Shown piece by piece: positions 29,496 to 42,281 of a stretch of 52,392 nucleotides of DNA. Position 1 is the first letter of the stretch, and every line of letters starts with the position of its first letter. The DNA is from Elysia marginata (lineage: Eukaryota; Mollusca; Gastropoda; Plakobranchidae), in contig BMAT01006665.1 in assembly GCA_019649035.1 (NCBI GenBank), forward strand, positions 656,250 to 708,641, in the 5' to 3' direction. The notes beneath the pieces are model-generated. The model searched no databases. It was not told where the DNA came from and saw only the letters and a list, made by a program, of their open reading frames with translations. Both the position numbers and the translations under genes were made by a program.

Positions 29496-32400
29496 AGACT
29501 CTAGATGAAATTTAAACGCTCTGTTTACCTGTAGGTCTAGCAAGAGAAACCAACTTGAAAAAATCTAAAGTAAAAGATCTAGACCTAGATTCTACACCGT
29601 GGCAGTTTTATAGTGTCCAGATTTTTCTTCCGTGGTCAATTTTGAATAACAATTTCATTTAAACTTCGATTTTTTATATCTTATTTAATTTCACTCAAAC
29701 TTTCTGTTATCTTGTTTTGACATTACAACAAAAGTGTGGCAATATATCGTAAATATTTTTTCTGAACAGGTATTGTTAACAAAAAAAGAGAGCAGAATCA
29801 AAATCATAAATGTATATCTTAGTTACATTTAATTTATAAGCTTATATTTGGTAAAATTATGGATACATAGTACGCGATGTTAAAATTTTGGATAGACCTT
29901 AAATCTCAATACATAAAAGTTTTTTTTTATTATTTATGAGGCCAGTTCGTGATTCATGTATACATGTAGGCCTATAGGACTGCACAGTCACAAAGAGTAT
30001 ACTTTTGAGCATGTGATGTATGAGATATGTCAGGAAAGTGCCGTTTTGAATGATGAAAGAAACTGTTGGAAAGACATTTCAGTGCCTGATTCTATAAAAC
30101 AGCAAACACTGAATTTATAATTATACGAGACATTTTGTATGATTCAAAGTACGGCTGCGCTGCAGAGTGGCCTTGTTAAAACACTGTCTCACTCTCCGTG
30201 TATCAGATGGAAACAAGAGAAACTGAGTGGAGACAATGATTTCTTTCTCATATAGACTTGTTAAAACGTCGTGAAAAGATCGATTCAATTTTATGCATGA
30301 CGTCCTCAAGCAAAATTTTTGCTCGACTGAACTTCTACATTTCGAAATGACCTTCCTTCCGCTTAAAAGATAATTTCCTCGAAATGCTGTGGAAAACGAA
30401 ATATTGAGCTCATTTTTGTTATCGCAAATTATGATATTTACATATTATTCACACTACATTTTTAAGGGTATAAAAGTGCCATTTTTCATACTTGTCAAAA
30501 TTAAAAGTAAAACTAAAAGAGTAAGTAAACAGGCAACCTGATCTCTAAAAACTTGCAAAAGGCACACTGTAACTTAAAAACGTAAATCACAGTTTGCAAA
30601 TGACTTGAATCGCCATTTCAAGAAATAAAACAAACAAAAACGACATTGTCACATACAAGTTAATGACCACGCTCTATGAAATAAAAGAGAGAGAGAGAGA
30701 GGGGGGTGGTGATTCGATGGTGATAGATCGGTGGGTGCGATAAGAAAGTAAGAGTTTGATAGAAAGGACAAGTGAAGGACACAAGAAACAGGAAAGAGAC
30801 TTTAAAAAATTGGGAAACATTTTGGGCATTTTAACCAGCTTGGTAGAAAATTAGACGTCTCCTGATTGTTACAGATATACAATTAATTTCATTCATAAAT
30901 TGTTTTAAACAGGCCGCTGAAACTATCTTACTTTTTTGTGTTAGGTAGGCTAGATTTTTTTTTTTGCATCAAAACTGTTTTTTTTTCTTAACCACGTGAC
31001 TGTGGCTTTAAGGCATGCTTCAAGTTGGATGATGAAATGAGCCTGGCCTAATATGGGTTGTAAATTTCTTTTCTGTTTTTCAAAGTTATGCTTTTAAAGG
31101 TTCATTTATTCACTTGCTACTACACTTCCAAAAATCACTCTCATTACAAATAAAAACACCCATTGCTTGAGGCTATGGTGCTTGAAACATCTAGGTACAT
31201 TAGATATATCATCGTCTGGACGATTAAAAAATATTTGCAAGAGATTATTATATTTCTTTTCAACTTTATCATTTTTCCTAGGTAGCGCAATTAGAATACT
31301 GAACAGTGTATTATGTTGCACACAAAATTGATTATTTAGTATTGTAATAATTCTATGTGCCATAATCTATTGTAAAATTGATTGAATAAAGTTATTTTTA
31401 TAAAGACACAGATTTACAACTTTAAGCATTAATATCGTACACATGGTCCACCCTCAAGGCTTTGAGAATGTGTATTTGCTGCGCTTTTTATGAATGTTGT
31501 GAAAACTTAGTATGCAGTAATCGGGAGCGTTCTAGGATATTACTGAGTTCAAACATATTTATACCGCAAAAAAGCTTTAAAATATTTAAATATAAAAAAA
31601 TTAAAACCTACGGATAACAACGAACGGTGCTATATCTCCTTATTTTTTAGAGCGAGTTAATTAAATATCATTTGAACAAAAGCAAGTCTGGTGAAAGAAA
31701 ACCGTTGATAACTTATATAAAATAGAGATGGAGACCGAGGATTAAAGAAAAAAGGAATAGAGAGATAGAGCGAGAAAAATCTGGTAAGAGAAACAACACC
31801 GATAAACCTCAGTGACTCAATCTGGGCACCGGAAGTCAGGAGGTCACTGCGGTAGTCGGAAGCAGCAAATGTCAACACAAAAATTGGCCCAGGTTGCGGC
31901 TTATGGCTAGGAAAAAAACTCCTCATCCATTGCATCCAAGGCGCAATCAATATCATAACGGGATTACGCATCTGCGAGCACTTACAGACTGTGGTCTTGA
32001 TAGGAGACATGGAAGGTCTCGTATCGCTTCCTCTTCTCTGGACAGACTGTAATCGCCCAAGAAAAACAATTCTGCACTGTTTCCTCTTGACTCGCTCCAA
32101 ATGGCTCGTAGAACTCGGAATAACATTTGGCGTCTTTCAATCGGAGACTGCTGTTTTCTTTGCTGTCTCGTGTCAAAGAGTTAGCTCAGTCATTTCAAAG
32201 TAGCTGGTGTGCTACTTTAAATGGAAATGGCGTCAAAGTCTAGACTTCCAAACGCTTCCCTCTGTTGTTCATAGTAATTACCGTCAGGAGATAACTTTTG
32301 AAACTAAAAAATATATATAAAAGGGAAGATTCAATCCGAATCGTTGCTAACTTACAGGAATAAATATGAAAATCAACGAGGACGCAATGCAGCTCGATTT

Positions 32401-32635
32401 CTAATGAATTTTGATTTGCGGCGTTTCTTGAGCTTTTCTCGAAACAAATAGTGCTAATGATCAAATTCTTGAAACCGTAAAAAGATGCCATTTACAGTGT
32501 TGACGAAGAAAAGAGGATTAATGTGCTTAGGGAAGAGGCAAACCGAAAGAGCACTAGAAAAAAAATAGATTCATGTGTATATGCAATACACGTCCCTTGC
32601 ATAAATGGACAGATGCGTAAAGAGAATGAGCATGC

Positions 32636-32684
32636 AGACAGACAGACAGACAGACATACAGATAGATAGATAGATAGATAGACA
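32636..32684. repeat. GACA/GATA tetranucleotide microsatellite
   Basis: CAGA units pass into TAGA units. Confidence 0.95.
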
Positions 32685-33903
32685 GATGGATCTATTGGTA
32701 ACTTTTATGCTTCTTGCGCAAAGGTAAAGTGCTCAACACAGTTGTAGTGTATTATGTAATGGGATGTCCTTGCTTCTCAATCAAATGGTCAATGCAGTAG
32801 TGTTTTGCACCCCTGCACTCTTCAGGGCTGTTGGACTGCTGGGAAGTCCGGTCTTAGGGAAGTTACAAAGGAGGAGGCGTATTTTTGTGGAAACAAAAGG
32901 TGAAGATTTCCTTGCCGTGATTAAGGGTTGGGCTTCCGTTTAAAATTCAAATTTTCTTTGGAGGAATAATCAAAGTTGCTTGCAAGGGGGAGGGGGGTTG
33001 TAGGGTTTCCGTTTTTTTATTAATGTTATTTGCCCTTCTAGCTATAAACTGATGTAGTTTTTTAGTTTCCAAATTAACTCGCTGAGTTTGGTTGATGATT
33101 TTTTTATGTTCTAAATTTAAAGGATGATTTATGAAGATTATGACTCATTCTAAAGCTGTTACCTTTAAGTCCACTGAACTTCTCTAACTTACGAATTTGA
33201 ATTTGAGAAGAACTAAATATGAAAGGGGAAAGAAATGCTATTTGTAATTAAAAACTATATTCTAGGGTGAAGATAGCAGGATGTTAAAAGCCTGGACGTA
33301 ACGAGTGCTTCTATCCAATAAAGCAGAGCGCATACCGTTAACCGCTGCGTTCTCAAAAGAAATTTTCAGACAAAAATGTCCTACGTGTGGATGTGCTAAG
33401 ACACCTTGAATAAATTTTAAATATAAGCTAAAAGATTTTAGTTGTACCTAGCCTAGAATCTAGGGTGCAGGTATTTCTCATAGGGATAGTATATGTCAAT
33501 GAGTTAAAATGCTAGACAGACAAACGGTTGTTTTTGTTAAACATCTAAGTACTCTAAACTTTCAAGTTTTAACTTTGATCGGTAAAATTTGATAACTAAA
33601 CACTAAAAAAAAGAGGTCGGCGAATAATAGATGGTCCTAAAAATCACTTAGGGACCTGTGTACATTTGATATATCTTTAAAAAGAATGTTTTTATAGATC
33701 CTGATCAAATGGGCACGCAATGCAATTATATGAGGAGGAGGGGGAGGGGGCACAGGCTGGAAGTGTTTCGCCAACGGATAGGCCTGTCATAATTACTCCT
33801 CTAGTTAAGAAGAACAACCACAGCTTTTATGTCCCCAATAAGTGTGTCAAAGCATTCTCTCATTTTAAGAATTATCTAGACATCTTACCCATTGAGTGTA
33901 GGT

Positions 33904-33937
33904 CTAGACCATCACACAGTCCTGTGTGATGGTCTAG
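33904..33937. repeat. Perfect 16-bp inverted repeat (hairpin)
   Basis: CTAGACCATCACACAG, two bases (TC), then its exact reverse complement. No T-run or coding context explains it. Confidence 0.95.
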
Positions 33938-34234
33938 GTGTAGGTAGGTTATGGACTCAAATGGGATCAAATAGCGTGGATTCAGCGAATGTCTACTTTA
34001 AATATTGAATCCAATATACCAAACTGTTGACTGGTTTTTTTTTGTTTTTTTTTTTTTTGCAAACTGAAAGCAACACAATAAACTAAAATTAAATGTACGT
34101 GATAGATGGATATTGGAACACTAGCCATTGTCGCTAGGTTTCTGCAGGGAAGACAAAACAACAAAATGATGTTTAAATAAGCCACGAATTGTCTACACAT
34201 TCTATGAAGGTACACGTATACCACGCCCATTTCA

Positions 34235-34440
34235 AGGGAACTTTATTTCTATTGGTCAAAGGCCAGCAGACTCCCCGTTGCTCGCGCAGTAATATCTTTA
34301 CGTCCGGCGTAGAGTGTAGCTGAGCGGGCCCTTTATTCCTCGATGAACGAGTTGAGCTTGCGCGGTGAAATGTTGCTAGTTGCTATTGATTGCACCACAA
34401 CTCAACAACGGATATCGTTACCCGGTACTCAAACTTTTAT
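34235..34440. promoter_or_regulatory. CpG- and GC-richer patch
   Basis: A local rise in CG dinucleotides (GCTCGCGCAG, ACGTCCGGCG, TTGCGCGG) with an ATTGGTC inverted-CCAAT element near 34252, in otherwise AT-rich DNA. It might be a promoter for a transcript not otherwise visible. Confidence 0.2.
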
Positions 34441-35227
34441 CTCACTGTGTGCTCATTTGTTATTATTTACTATATACGTACAATGGAGTATAAAAAAATC
34501 TTATGCTTAAACTATCCTAATGCTTATAGTGTAGAACATCTACTATATAAAAAGACGTCTTGCTGAAGTTGAAATAAAAAAAAAAGTTATTGCCAACGGG
34601 AAGTAACTTTGACTTTGACAACAATAAAGGCCGTATAATGATAATAAGGGATCGAGTTTGGTGAAGGACTTTTTTGTGCAAAAAGCCTGTTAACATCAAT
34701 TAAACTCTTTTGAATCCGTCTCTGAAACCTTATTTTTTATTTTAGTACAAAACGTGGTATTTGCTCAGAAAAGTTCTAGTAGGACTAAATGTAAAGTGGC
34801 TGGGTTTTTTATTCGGAAAGGCAATAACGTTAATTGAGTTGCATTATCCGGAATATGAGAGGTAAATAGTCGCGACTTGTGAGATGGTGTACATTAGCTA
34901 TTTCTATAAGGTATTACTTTTTATGATTTCACGTAAAGGATTAACAAACTCAAATACGTGAACACACCTTTAATTGGTATGCAGGTTGGATATTCAGACT
35001 TGTTAACTGTTTTATAATATTTAACATTCTTATGACATCTGTAAGCAGTAATTTCATTGTTTTGTTGGTTTTTTTTTCAAATTAAATTGAGACCGTACTG
35101 ACTTTTTGTTTCAATTTTCAAATGTATATTCTTAAAAAGTTTCATAAAAACACAGTGTGGATTTAAATATGTGAAAGAGGCTTCAAAAGATGAGTCTTAT
35201 AGAGGATTATGGGAGAATGTAGTGAAC

Positions 35228-35660
35228 TATTTGTCTTGCAACCAGTCCAAATGAGTCTTAAGTCGAAATTGTAAGGTAGTCAGATATTGGTATCACAGGA
35301 AAGCTGATTTTCTCTCTTTTCAAATACAACAAACAGAAAAGCTCTATCACGTTTCTGTGTGAAGTTGTGGCGGTTGAAGTTGGCAGGTTTAGGACTTGTA
35401 AAGTTTCAGAAAAGGGAGAAAATGGCATAATAAAGTTTTGACGACTATAAAGATGTTGAGGCCTTAGCAACCATAACAATAGAAAATAAACACATAAAAC
35501 ATGCAAGTTGAACATGAATGAGGTCTGAAAACTGTTTAGACATGGTTTCAGCATTAATATCTGAAACTTAAAAAAATTGACTTCTGAGCACCCACTAAAC
35601 TTAAAAAGCTTGTATATCAAAAGTAAGATATCGACTCATTTGGACAGAATTCAAGACATT
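35228..35660. mobile_element. Non-autonomous TIR element (MITE-like), complete
   Basis: The left end TGTCTTGCAACCAG then TCCAAATGAGTC (35246-35257) is mirrored by GACTCATTTGGA (35633-35644) and an outward CAGAATTCAAGACA. That gives 22 of 27 matching TIR bases. The interior has an ORF on the minus strand with no transposase features. Related copies: 8266 (one end) and 38320-38575. Confidence 0.65.
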
Positions 35661-36159
35661 TTTCTTATGTCAGGTTTCGTGCTTCATCTGTCAGTAAGAA
35701 ACGCATAGTAAATTTGCAAATATCTCGTTTAAAACGATCAACAGCATTCATGATTAAAAAAATGTATGTTTAGATTTTTAAAAATCTGATATTAAAAATT
35801 ATCATCATTATTTAGTATTGCAACCCTAAACCTGGCTTTTAGAGTAGGCCTATGGCATGTAATTCGGCAAATTGCGTGTATATTTTTCATCTTCAGGCCG
35901 GTTATCTGTGCTCTAAATAAAATGATACTAGCAGCGGTAACAACATTCAAAGCCGCGGCAATAAAAAAAAAAACCAACTATCCTACAACTGGGATGCTAG
36001 CGGGAACAGTAACATTCGAGAGCGAATAGAAATACAGAAATAAAAATGATAAAAATAAATATTATGACAGCAGCTTTCAAGTTTCATGATAATGAAGTTG
36101 TCTTATAATAACCTCGGCTAAGAAACAAAGTACAACTACTGTCTTTACTTTAACTTATA

Positions 36160-36312
36160 ATGCTACTGCGGCTACTACTACTAATACTACTACTACTCTA
36201 CTACTACTGCTGCTGCTACTACTACTACTGCTACTACTACTATTACTACTACTACTACTACTACTGCTGCTGCTACTACTACTACTATTATTACTACTAC
36301 TTAGCTACTGCA

Positions 36313-36371
<59 letters not shown>

Positions 36372-36500
36372 TTACTACTACTACAACTACTACTACTACT
36401 ACTACCATCACCACTACTACTACTACCACTACCACCACCACTACTACTACTACAACTTCTACTCCCACTACTGCTACTACTACTATTACTACTATTACTA

Positions 36501-36584
<84 letters not shown>

Positions 36585-36596
36585 GTACTACTACTT
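36160..36596. repeat. Long CTA trinucleotide microsatellite
   Basis: About 430 bp of ACT/CTA repeats with interruptions (GCT, CCA, ATT). Open frames through it encode poly-Tyr, poly-Leu or poly-Val and are artefacts. Confidence 0.98.
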
Positions 36597-37018
36597 TAAA
36601 CAAGTGTTTTGATATAGCGCTAAATCCATAAAATTGCTTAAAACGTTTTACATCTGTTCTGAGACAGACTGTTCCAACCAATATAATCTCTGAACCCACA
36701 TGGGTGTGTATTGCATTTTACTGCCTATATACGGGTACTCATTTAACGCCCCGGTTTAAAAAGCCGTGTTCGAGAATTAAAACATTGAATCCAAAACGTG
36801 ATGATAAATAAACTGAAGGCGTACAACTAGACGATGATTCCGCACATGCACTGTTACAGACCCTATTATTTCTACTGTGGTCGCTGCTACCATTACTCTC
36901 ACTCAGACTAGCCTACTGAAGCTGTTGCTAGTACTAACACTACTACTACCATGACTCCTACCTTTACTTCATCTACTTATAACGATGCAGATAATCTCTT
37001 CATCATTATTCCCACCGT

Positions 37019-37158
37019 CGTTATTATTATCATAATGAAAAACAATAATAACAACAAGAAAAACAATAATTATAATAATAACAACAATAATAATAATTTT
37101 AATGATAATAATAATAACAATAACAATAATAATCACCATCATCATAAACATAATAATA
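37019..37158. repeat. AAT/AAC imperfect trinucleotide repeat
   Basis: ATT then AAT/AAC units with interruptions. Confidence 0.9.
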
Positions 37159-37519
37159 GAAGGGAAATCTTTTATTCCTTTCTTTTTTCCTGTATCTCAA
37201 GCGAACAAATTGACTCAAAAATGTTACTTTTCAATAGAAATCTTAAATCACTTCTCTGTCTTATTTTCAAGCCAACACCTGTGCTATTATCATCGAGATT
37301 ACTTTACTGGCGTTTATCATGCTGATTCAGTCATAAATCCTATTAAACATATTGATTTTTTTAATGCATGAATTTTATTAGTTTAGCGTAAAAGAAATTC
37401 CGTAAAGTACTTTCAGGTATTATACCTAAAACCAAGAAGTGAAATACAGATAAAGATTCTATTTAAAAAACATTTTAGGTCAAAACTCCCTGAAGGGTAT
37501 TGTGAACCACAACAGCTAC

Positions 37520-37555
37520 AACGTTTCTTAGAACGTTTCTTAGAACGTTTCTTAA
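37520..37555. repeat. Three-copy 12-bp tandem repeat
   Basis: AACGTTTCTTAG occurs three times in a row. Confidence 0.9.
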
Positions 37556-38319
37556 TATTGAATATCAAATGCATAATTTTTTAGAAATTCTCAGATATGC
37601 TAGAAATTAAAATTTTATTGAAACTGAAGTGTATCATGCTTGCGCAAAAGCAAAAAAAAGAAAAAAAAAGAATATTGAACAAACAAAAAAAACTTCATAG
37701 ATTCTGACTATGGAAAGTGCAGTAGCCTAGATGCCTACAGTCCTGTTTCTGCGGATTCTGAGAAGCTAACTTAGAAATACAGACAGTTTTTTATGAATAT
37801 AATATTATGAAGTAAAATTCGTTTCCGATGATAAAACTGATAATAGAAAAAAAAAACGTGTTACATGCTCTAAAATTCTAATTTATATTTAAACTTTGAC
37901 ATGTTCGCAACCATTAGTTTACCCTCCTGTTTACAATTAAGACTGGTAGATCGAAATTCCTTTAAGTGGCTTCTTTTATGTGCATTTCTTAAGGGAATCT
38001 GATACTGCTTAAAGCAAACTCAGTGACATATAGATTTACTTCTCGATGTGTAAATGTTTGTTTCTTACTTTAAACTGCAAGTCCTGTTCCTGACACCACC
38101 TCTGTTCTTCTTCAGTTTATTCCAATCCCAACCATTTGAAGTGGTTTGAACATCCACACAGTGAAGGTCTAGTCGAGACTATATTACAAGTATAAAATAT
38201 CGGTAAAGATGCAACAATAATTATTTCTTCTTTTAAAAAAAAAACTACTCTGATTGTCATTATTGATGCAGTCTAGGATTTCCTAGTATTTGAAAGTCGA
38301 TCGTTTGGTTCCACCTGCT

Positions 38320-38575
38320 ACATATGTCTCGCAACCAGGGCCAACTAGTCGAAGGTTGAAATCTAAATTGAAGAAAATGCCATTTAACACTAGAGTTTTT
38401 TTTTCTTTTTTCTTAATATTTTAAATAAAAATAATACCTTTCCACAAAATTGAGTGAATGTAGTGCTATTTTTAATGTTTCGAAGTTTAGAAAAACGTTT
38501 TGTACCAAATATCAACGTCTTATAACTTTAAATTTGCAACATCCAAATGACTCACACTGGCTGCGAGATATTTGT
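38320..38575. mobile_element. TIR element copy, same family as 35228-35660
   Basis: Left ACATATGTCTCGCAACCAG and the reverse complement of the right end ACAAATATCTCGCAGCCAG match at 16 of 19 positions. The interior is 256 bp in all with no ORF. Confidence 0.6.
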
Positions 38576-38997
38576 CCACAGCTGTGTTTTCTTGAGAAGT
38601 AGAGCTATATATTACAGATTTATAGCAATTTTGGGGGTAAAATATTTGACCTCCGGTATATATTGTGTATAAATTAGATTTTTTAAATTTTCGACAAACC
38701 AATACTTCATTTCATCCAAATTATAAGCCTTTCTAACGTTCCACCATGGTTAAAAATGTTCATGTTTATATTAGCTTCGTAAGATATTGTTCATGATCCG
38801 ATAAGCCTTTTGTTACTCTGGCGACATGCGCGTATTCATAATCCTTCATTGATGTTCCCTTTCTTTGTCAAGACATGTTTCCTATTTTAAGATATCCGCA
38901 TTATCTCTGCATCTGATTTTTCTATACTCTTATCTGATTCTTAAATATTGTTTTTCTCTGATTTTTCTAATTAAAGAAATAATTTTGTATCCCTTTT

Positions 38998-39491
38998 TCA
39001 GCCTATATAATGTCTACTTTTTCCTTTGATCGCCTCATTTAGTTGAAGTAGTTCATCTAGTTTCCTCCCCATCGGGGAAGTCTTTTCCAAGTACATTGAA
39101 TATTTCTTCAGATTTCCAAATTGCTCATGACTGATATTCTTCATAAAGAAGGTCTGTAGATGGCTTACTTTTTTACTTCTTTCTTGATGAGATCTCATTT
39201 AAAACATGGTTCCCCGTTTTGACTCGTTTAACCAACTTCCTACCTCGTACACACGCTGTTTTTTTTTCTCGAAGAGTTATTTTTTCTTTCAGCGTTTGTT
39301 TTATTTAGGATTATTTGCTCCCTCGGCTTAAATTTCTCAAACATAATAATGGGAGTTGTATCGAGATCCGAAAAGTTTGGAGTAAATTGTTGCTCTTCTA
39401 AACACTGATTTGGTGGAGTCTTTTCAAACTCTGAGGGGTTTGATCGTTTGAATGTTGTGTTTGTTGGCGATGAAATACTGAAGCACTTCAT
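38998..39491 (-). CDS. Unrecognised minus-strand gene or pseudogene in two frames
   Basis: The first frame (39491 down to 39240, ATG start) reads KCFSISSPTNTTFKRSNP, then CLEEQQFTPNFSDLDTTP and IIMFEKFKPREQIIL. The second (39198 to 38998) reads SHLQTFFMKNISHEQFGN, then KKYSMYLEKTSPMGRKLDEL. Both have coding-like composition. They differ in frame: either a very short intron (donor ACGAG/GTAGGA and an AG at about 49 nt would restore phase) or a frameshift separates them. No family recognised. Upstream of the ATG the frame is closed by a stop. Confidence 0.3.
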
Positions 39492-40318
39492 AAGAAAACA
39501 ATCAGTATATCTTTTTCAGAATTATTGGACTATCTCAAGTTTATATGTTAATGAAAGATTTTCGATTTTCCTAGCACTTATCACACTTTCTTTTCTCCGC
39601 TCCCCTTCTCCGTGTTTTTTTTTTGTGTGTGTAAGTTCGGGTATCATCTCTTCAGTTTAATATTCTGTTTCTGACATCTACCTCTTCTTAGCTTTGGAAT
39701 GTTGATTTGGCTGCCGCTTTATGCTGTTGTTTCTCTAAAATCTATCTGCCTTTGCAACATTCAAAATCTAGATTTTCCAAGTTACATTCTTCAGCGGATT
39801 AACAGTCTGCTTTACCTTCAATCAAATTTAAATAAGACAAATAGAAAGGTCCGGAAATTCGAGTAGTGTTTGTTTACATATCTTTCAAATTAAACAACGA
39901 AACCAACTGAATTGAACAGAATTTTAGAAGGCCTTATCGAATTAGGTGCAGTAATTTTGTTGGTTGAAATGTTCTTGTTTTCTTAGAAATTAAAATAAAC
40001 ATTAAAAAACCGTTCATCGTCAAGATCTTTTAATCTTCTTAGCGTTAGGAAATAAGACTTATAGACATCGTAGAAGTAAGCAACATTTAAAGCGAACAAT
40101 ACTAGTTCACTCATGAAACCTTAATTGGCCTCTTTAAGTAATCTAAAATGCTCCAAGTAGAATACATCTATATTTGAATAAAAAGACTTGTTAGATTACA
40201 ATCATCTGTTAAAATTGCTGGAAATCGAATTGGACTGCTCTGGTTAAACGAAAAGTTGGCCTAAATAGGCAATTAGAAGAATAACAGTTTATGTACAAAT
40301 TTATTATCAATGACATAC

Positions 40319-40476
40319 CATTTTGGTGCAATTAGCATATGGGTAGGCACCAGGAATCGGTGTATTTTCAGACAAAAACGATATTCTTGAGATGCCATCT
40401 GTTCGGGCAAATTCTGTCTCATGAGAGCATGGTGAAAAAAAAAGGTTCCGAAATCACGTAACAATAGATGCGCCAC
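40319..40476 (-). CDS. Possible minus-strand exon, unrecognised
   Basis: 158 bp between an ATTTTGCAG acceptor and an ATG/GTATGT donor, open with HLLLRDFGTFFFHHALMRQ, then EYRFCLKIHRFLVPTHMLI. Phase 0 in, phase 2 out. No partner exon was identified, and the acceptor lacks a strong pyrimidine tract. Confidence 0.18.
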
Positions 40477-41585
40477 CTGCAAAATATTTTTGTGTCATTC
40501 TAAGGAAATTAAGAATGATGCTAAAGGTTTTGAGTGACAGTATGCAAGATCACTCATCGAAATGCAATATAAATTTATTTATGCATCGATACGCAAACCC
40601 GGTGAGGGTTAAAATAAACCCCAATTAACATAAGAAAACAGGACCATCTGTGCCTTGTTAAAGCTAGATATGGTTAAAATGATCCTAATTCCTGCCCTTT
40701 ATTGAAGTTCTATGTTCAGATTAGTTCTTTTTTTCATTATTTTAGTACCGCATTTTGCTTTTGTTGGTTTGAAGATTATTCACTTTGAAAAATTGTGCTT
40801 GTCTTTGGAAATAGGGAAAAAAAAACAAAGTACTTTCTCACACTGAACGGATTTTTTTTCATATTGGTTAAGCCACCAAAGTATTTGCAGACAAAGAAAG
40901 AAAAAGAACATTTGTAATTTGTGACGACTGAAACAGCTCCGTATCTGCAGTGTAAAAAGCGATAGATTTTCAAGACGCAAAATACATTAATAGTGGAGGG
41001 ATAGTTCATCAGAACGTCTCTATCTCGGCTGAGTCGGGCTGACATTTCCCTGTATTTTTTCACAAAGAATTATTTGAATGAACAAGGAAACCAATATCCT
41101 TAAGGAAAGTGAAGATAAATAAAAACGTATAATTCCAGTATTAAAGATTTTCAATACATTTATAATTTCAATTGGAAAAAAAATTGTACAGAGAGTTTTT
41201 CTGGCTTTTTATTCATTTCCATAGAGTATTTCATGCTGTTCTTTCAGGTCAGCTCATCAATGTGGTTCATAAAGTTCAAAGCAAATATTTTTTAATTCTC
41301 ATATTGGAAAACATGTATCGACGACGCGTCGGTTTATTATTTGCAAACTGATTAGTAACCGTAATAACTGATTTAAGAAAAGTGTCTATTGAAATATTTC
41401 ACTATCTAGAATATGAAATATTCACTTGACGTACATTAAATCAACTGTTTCCACCAAATGAACATATCAACACTGGACTTTCTGAGGAATATATATTTAC
41501 CTAAATATTGACGACGCTGGTGATTTCACTGTGGTTTCAACACTGTAATCGACAAATTGGTCAATATCGAAGAGACACCATCAGA

Positions 41586-41631
41586 ATGGAAATCTTTTTT
41601 CTCTTCACAACAATTTTGCAAATTACCGCAG
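41586..41631 (+). CDS. Candidate signal-peptide first exon
   Basis: ATG then EIFFLFTTILQITA, a compact hydrophobic signal-peptide-like N-terminus that ends in phase 1 at a donor GCAG/GTATGT. Signal-peptide exons that end in phase 1 are common in secreted-protein genes. Upstream sequence has no competing ATG in frame. Three downstream AG acceptors (42025, 42220, 42282) open phase-1 frames; see those entries. Confidence 0.4.
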
Positions 41632-42024
41632 GTATGTATCGAGAGTCTAGTTATAAACTAATATGTTTTGCAATCAGTCCATACGAATTTGCTGTCGGAA
41701 ACCTGAATTTAGAAGAAAAAAAACAACTATTAGTAAATGCAGTTTTTCGTTCTTATCTTTTTTTTTCTTTTCATGATATTATTATTAAAAAAAAAGAAAG
41801 GGGAAACCACCCTAACAATTTTACAAACCTATGTAAACACCAGAGATTATGAGATCCGACTTATATTGACTGTTTGCAAGGCATACGTATAATTATGATA
41901 ATTATCTTGTTTTTCTATATAGTTCAATATCCTATATAGTTGAATATTATTCTCCGCATGCTTGTGCCCAGTATAGTAGTCGTCGTTTTATTAGTGTCAT
42001 TTTGAGCAATCTTTTCGTTCCTAG

Positions 42025-42098
42025 GTTACTATGGAATAATTGAAACGTGCACCTGCATGAATGGAACTTTTATACACAACAAACACGCGTTTGGGTGA
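42025..42098 (+). CDS. Candidate terminal exon A (phase 1)
   Basis: The acceptor TTTTCGTTCCTAG is followed by GT, completing a glycine codon with the 41631 donor, then YYGIIETCTCMNGTF and IHNKHAFG and a TGA. This would give a ~39-residue precursor with a short mature part holding a Cys-Thr-Cys. A GTGATT donor-like site overlaps the stop, so the exon could instead continue into a longer protein. Confidence 0.33.
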
Positions 42099-42115
42099 TT
42101 TTGATTTTGTGGCAC

Positions 42116-42117
<2 letters not shown>

Positions 42118-42148
<31 letters not shown>

Positions 42149-42172
42149 TAGACAGAGGGAGGAGAGACAGAG
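42118..42172. repeat. GAGA/GACA simple repeat
   Basis: GAGAGAGA into ACAG units. Confidence 0.9.
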
Positions 42173-42219
42173 ACTTATTGCATTTTTACCCTCTTATTTA
42201 ATAACCATCACGATTTCAG

Positions 42220-42266
42220 GTTACCATGAACTTGTTATTTACCTTTATCGTGGTTTGCTGAAGTAA
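42220..42266 (+). CDS. Candidate terminal exon B (phase 1)
   Basis: The acceptor CACGATTTCAG, then the same GTTAC start as exon A, phase 1, reads YHELVIYLYRGLLK and a TAA. It could be an alternative to 42025-42098 or a chance frame. Confidence 0.2.
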
Positions 42267-42281
42267 CTGTGTTCTTTCGAG

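Larger units (their letters stand above)
28911..33719. other. Intergenic with simple repeats
   Basis: No supported gene. CT repeat 29452-29491, GA tract near 30690, GATA/GACA tract 32636-32684. 31790-32220 has mixed composition and open frames on both strands, with a GTAAGT donor on the minus strand near 31988, but no recognisable protein. Confidence 0.5.

Noticed and set aside
31657..32203. Overlapping ORFs on both strands
   Set aside because: No recognisable protein, and the only splice-like site (GTAAGT, minus) has no partner.
35258..35620. 120-codon minus-strand ORF
   Set aside because: It fills the interior of a short TIR element and has no transposase motifs.
25479..36596. CRISPR-like arrays
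   Set aside because: All regular repeats are simple sequence or tandem minisatellites without spacers, in a eukaryotic genome.
36160..36699. Poly-Tyr and poly-Val ORFs
   Set aside because: CTA microsatellite artefacts.
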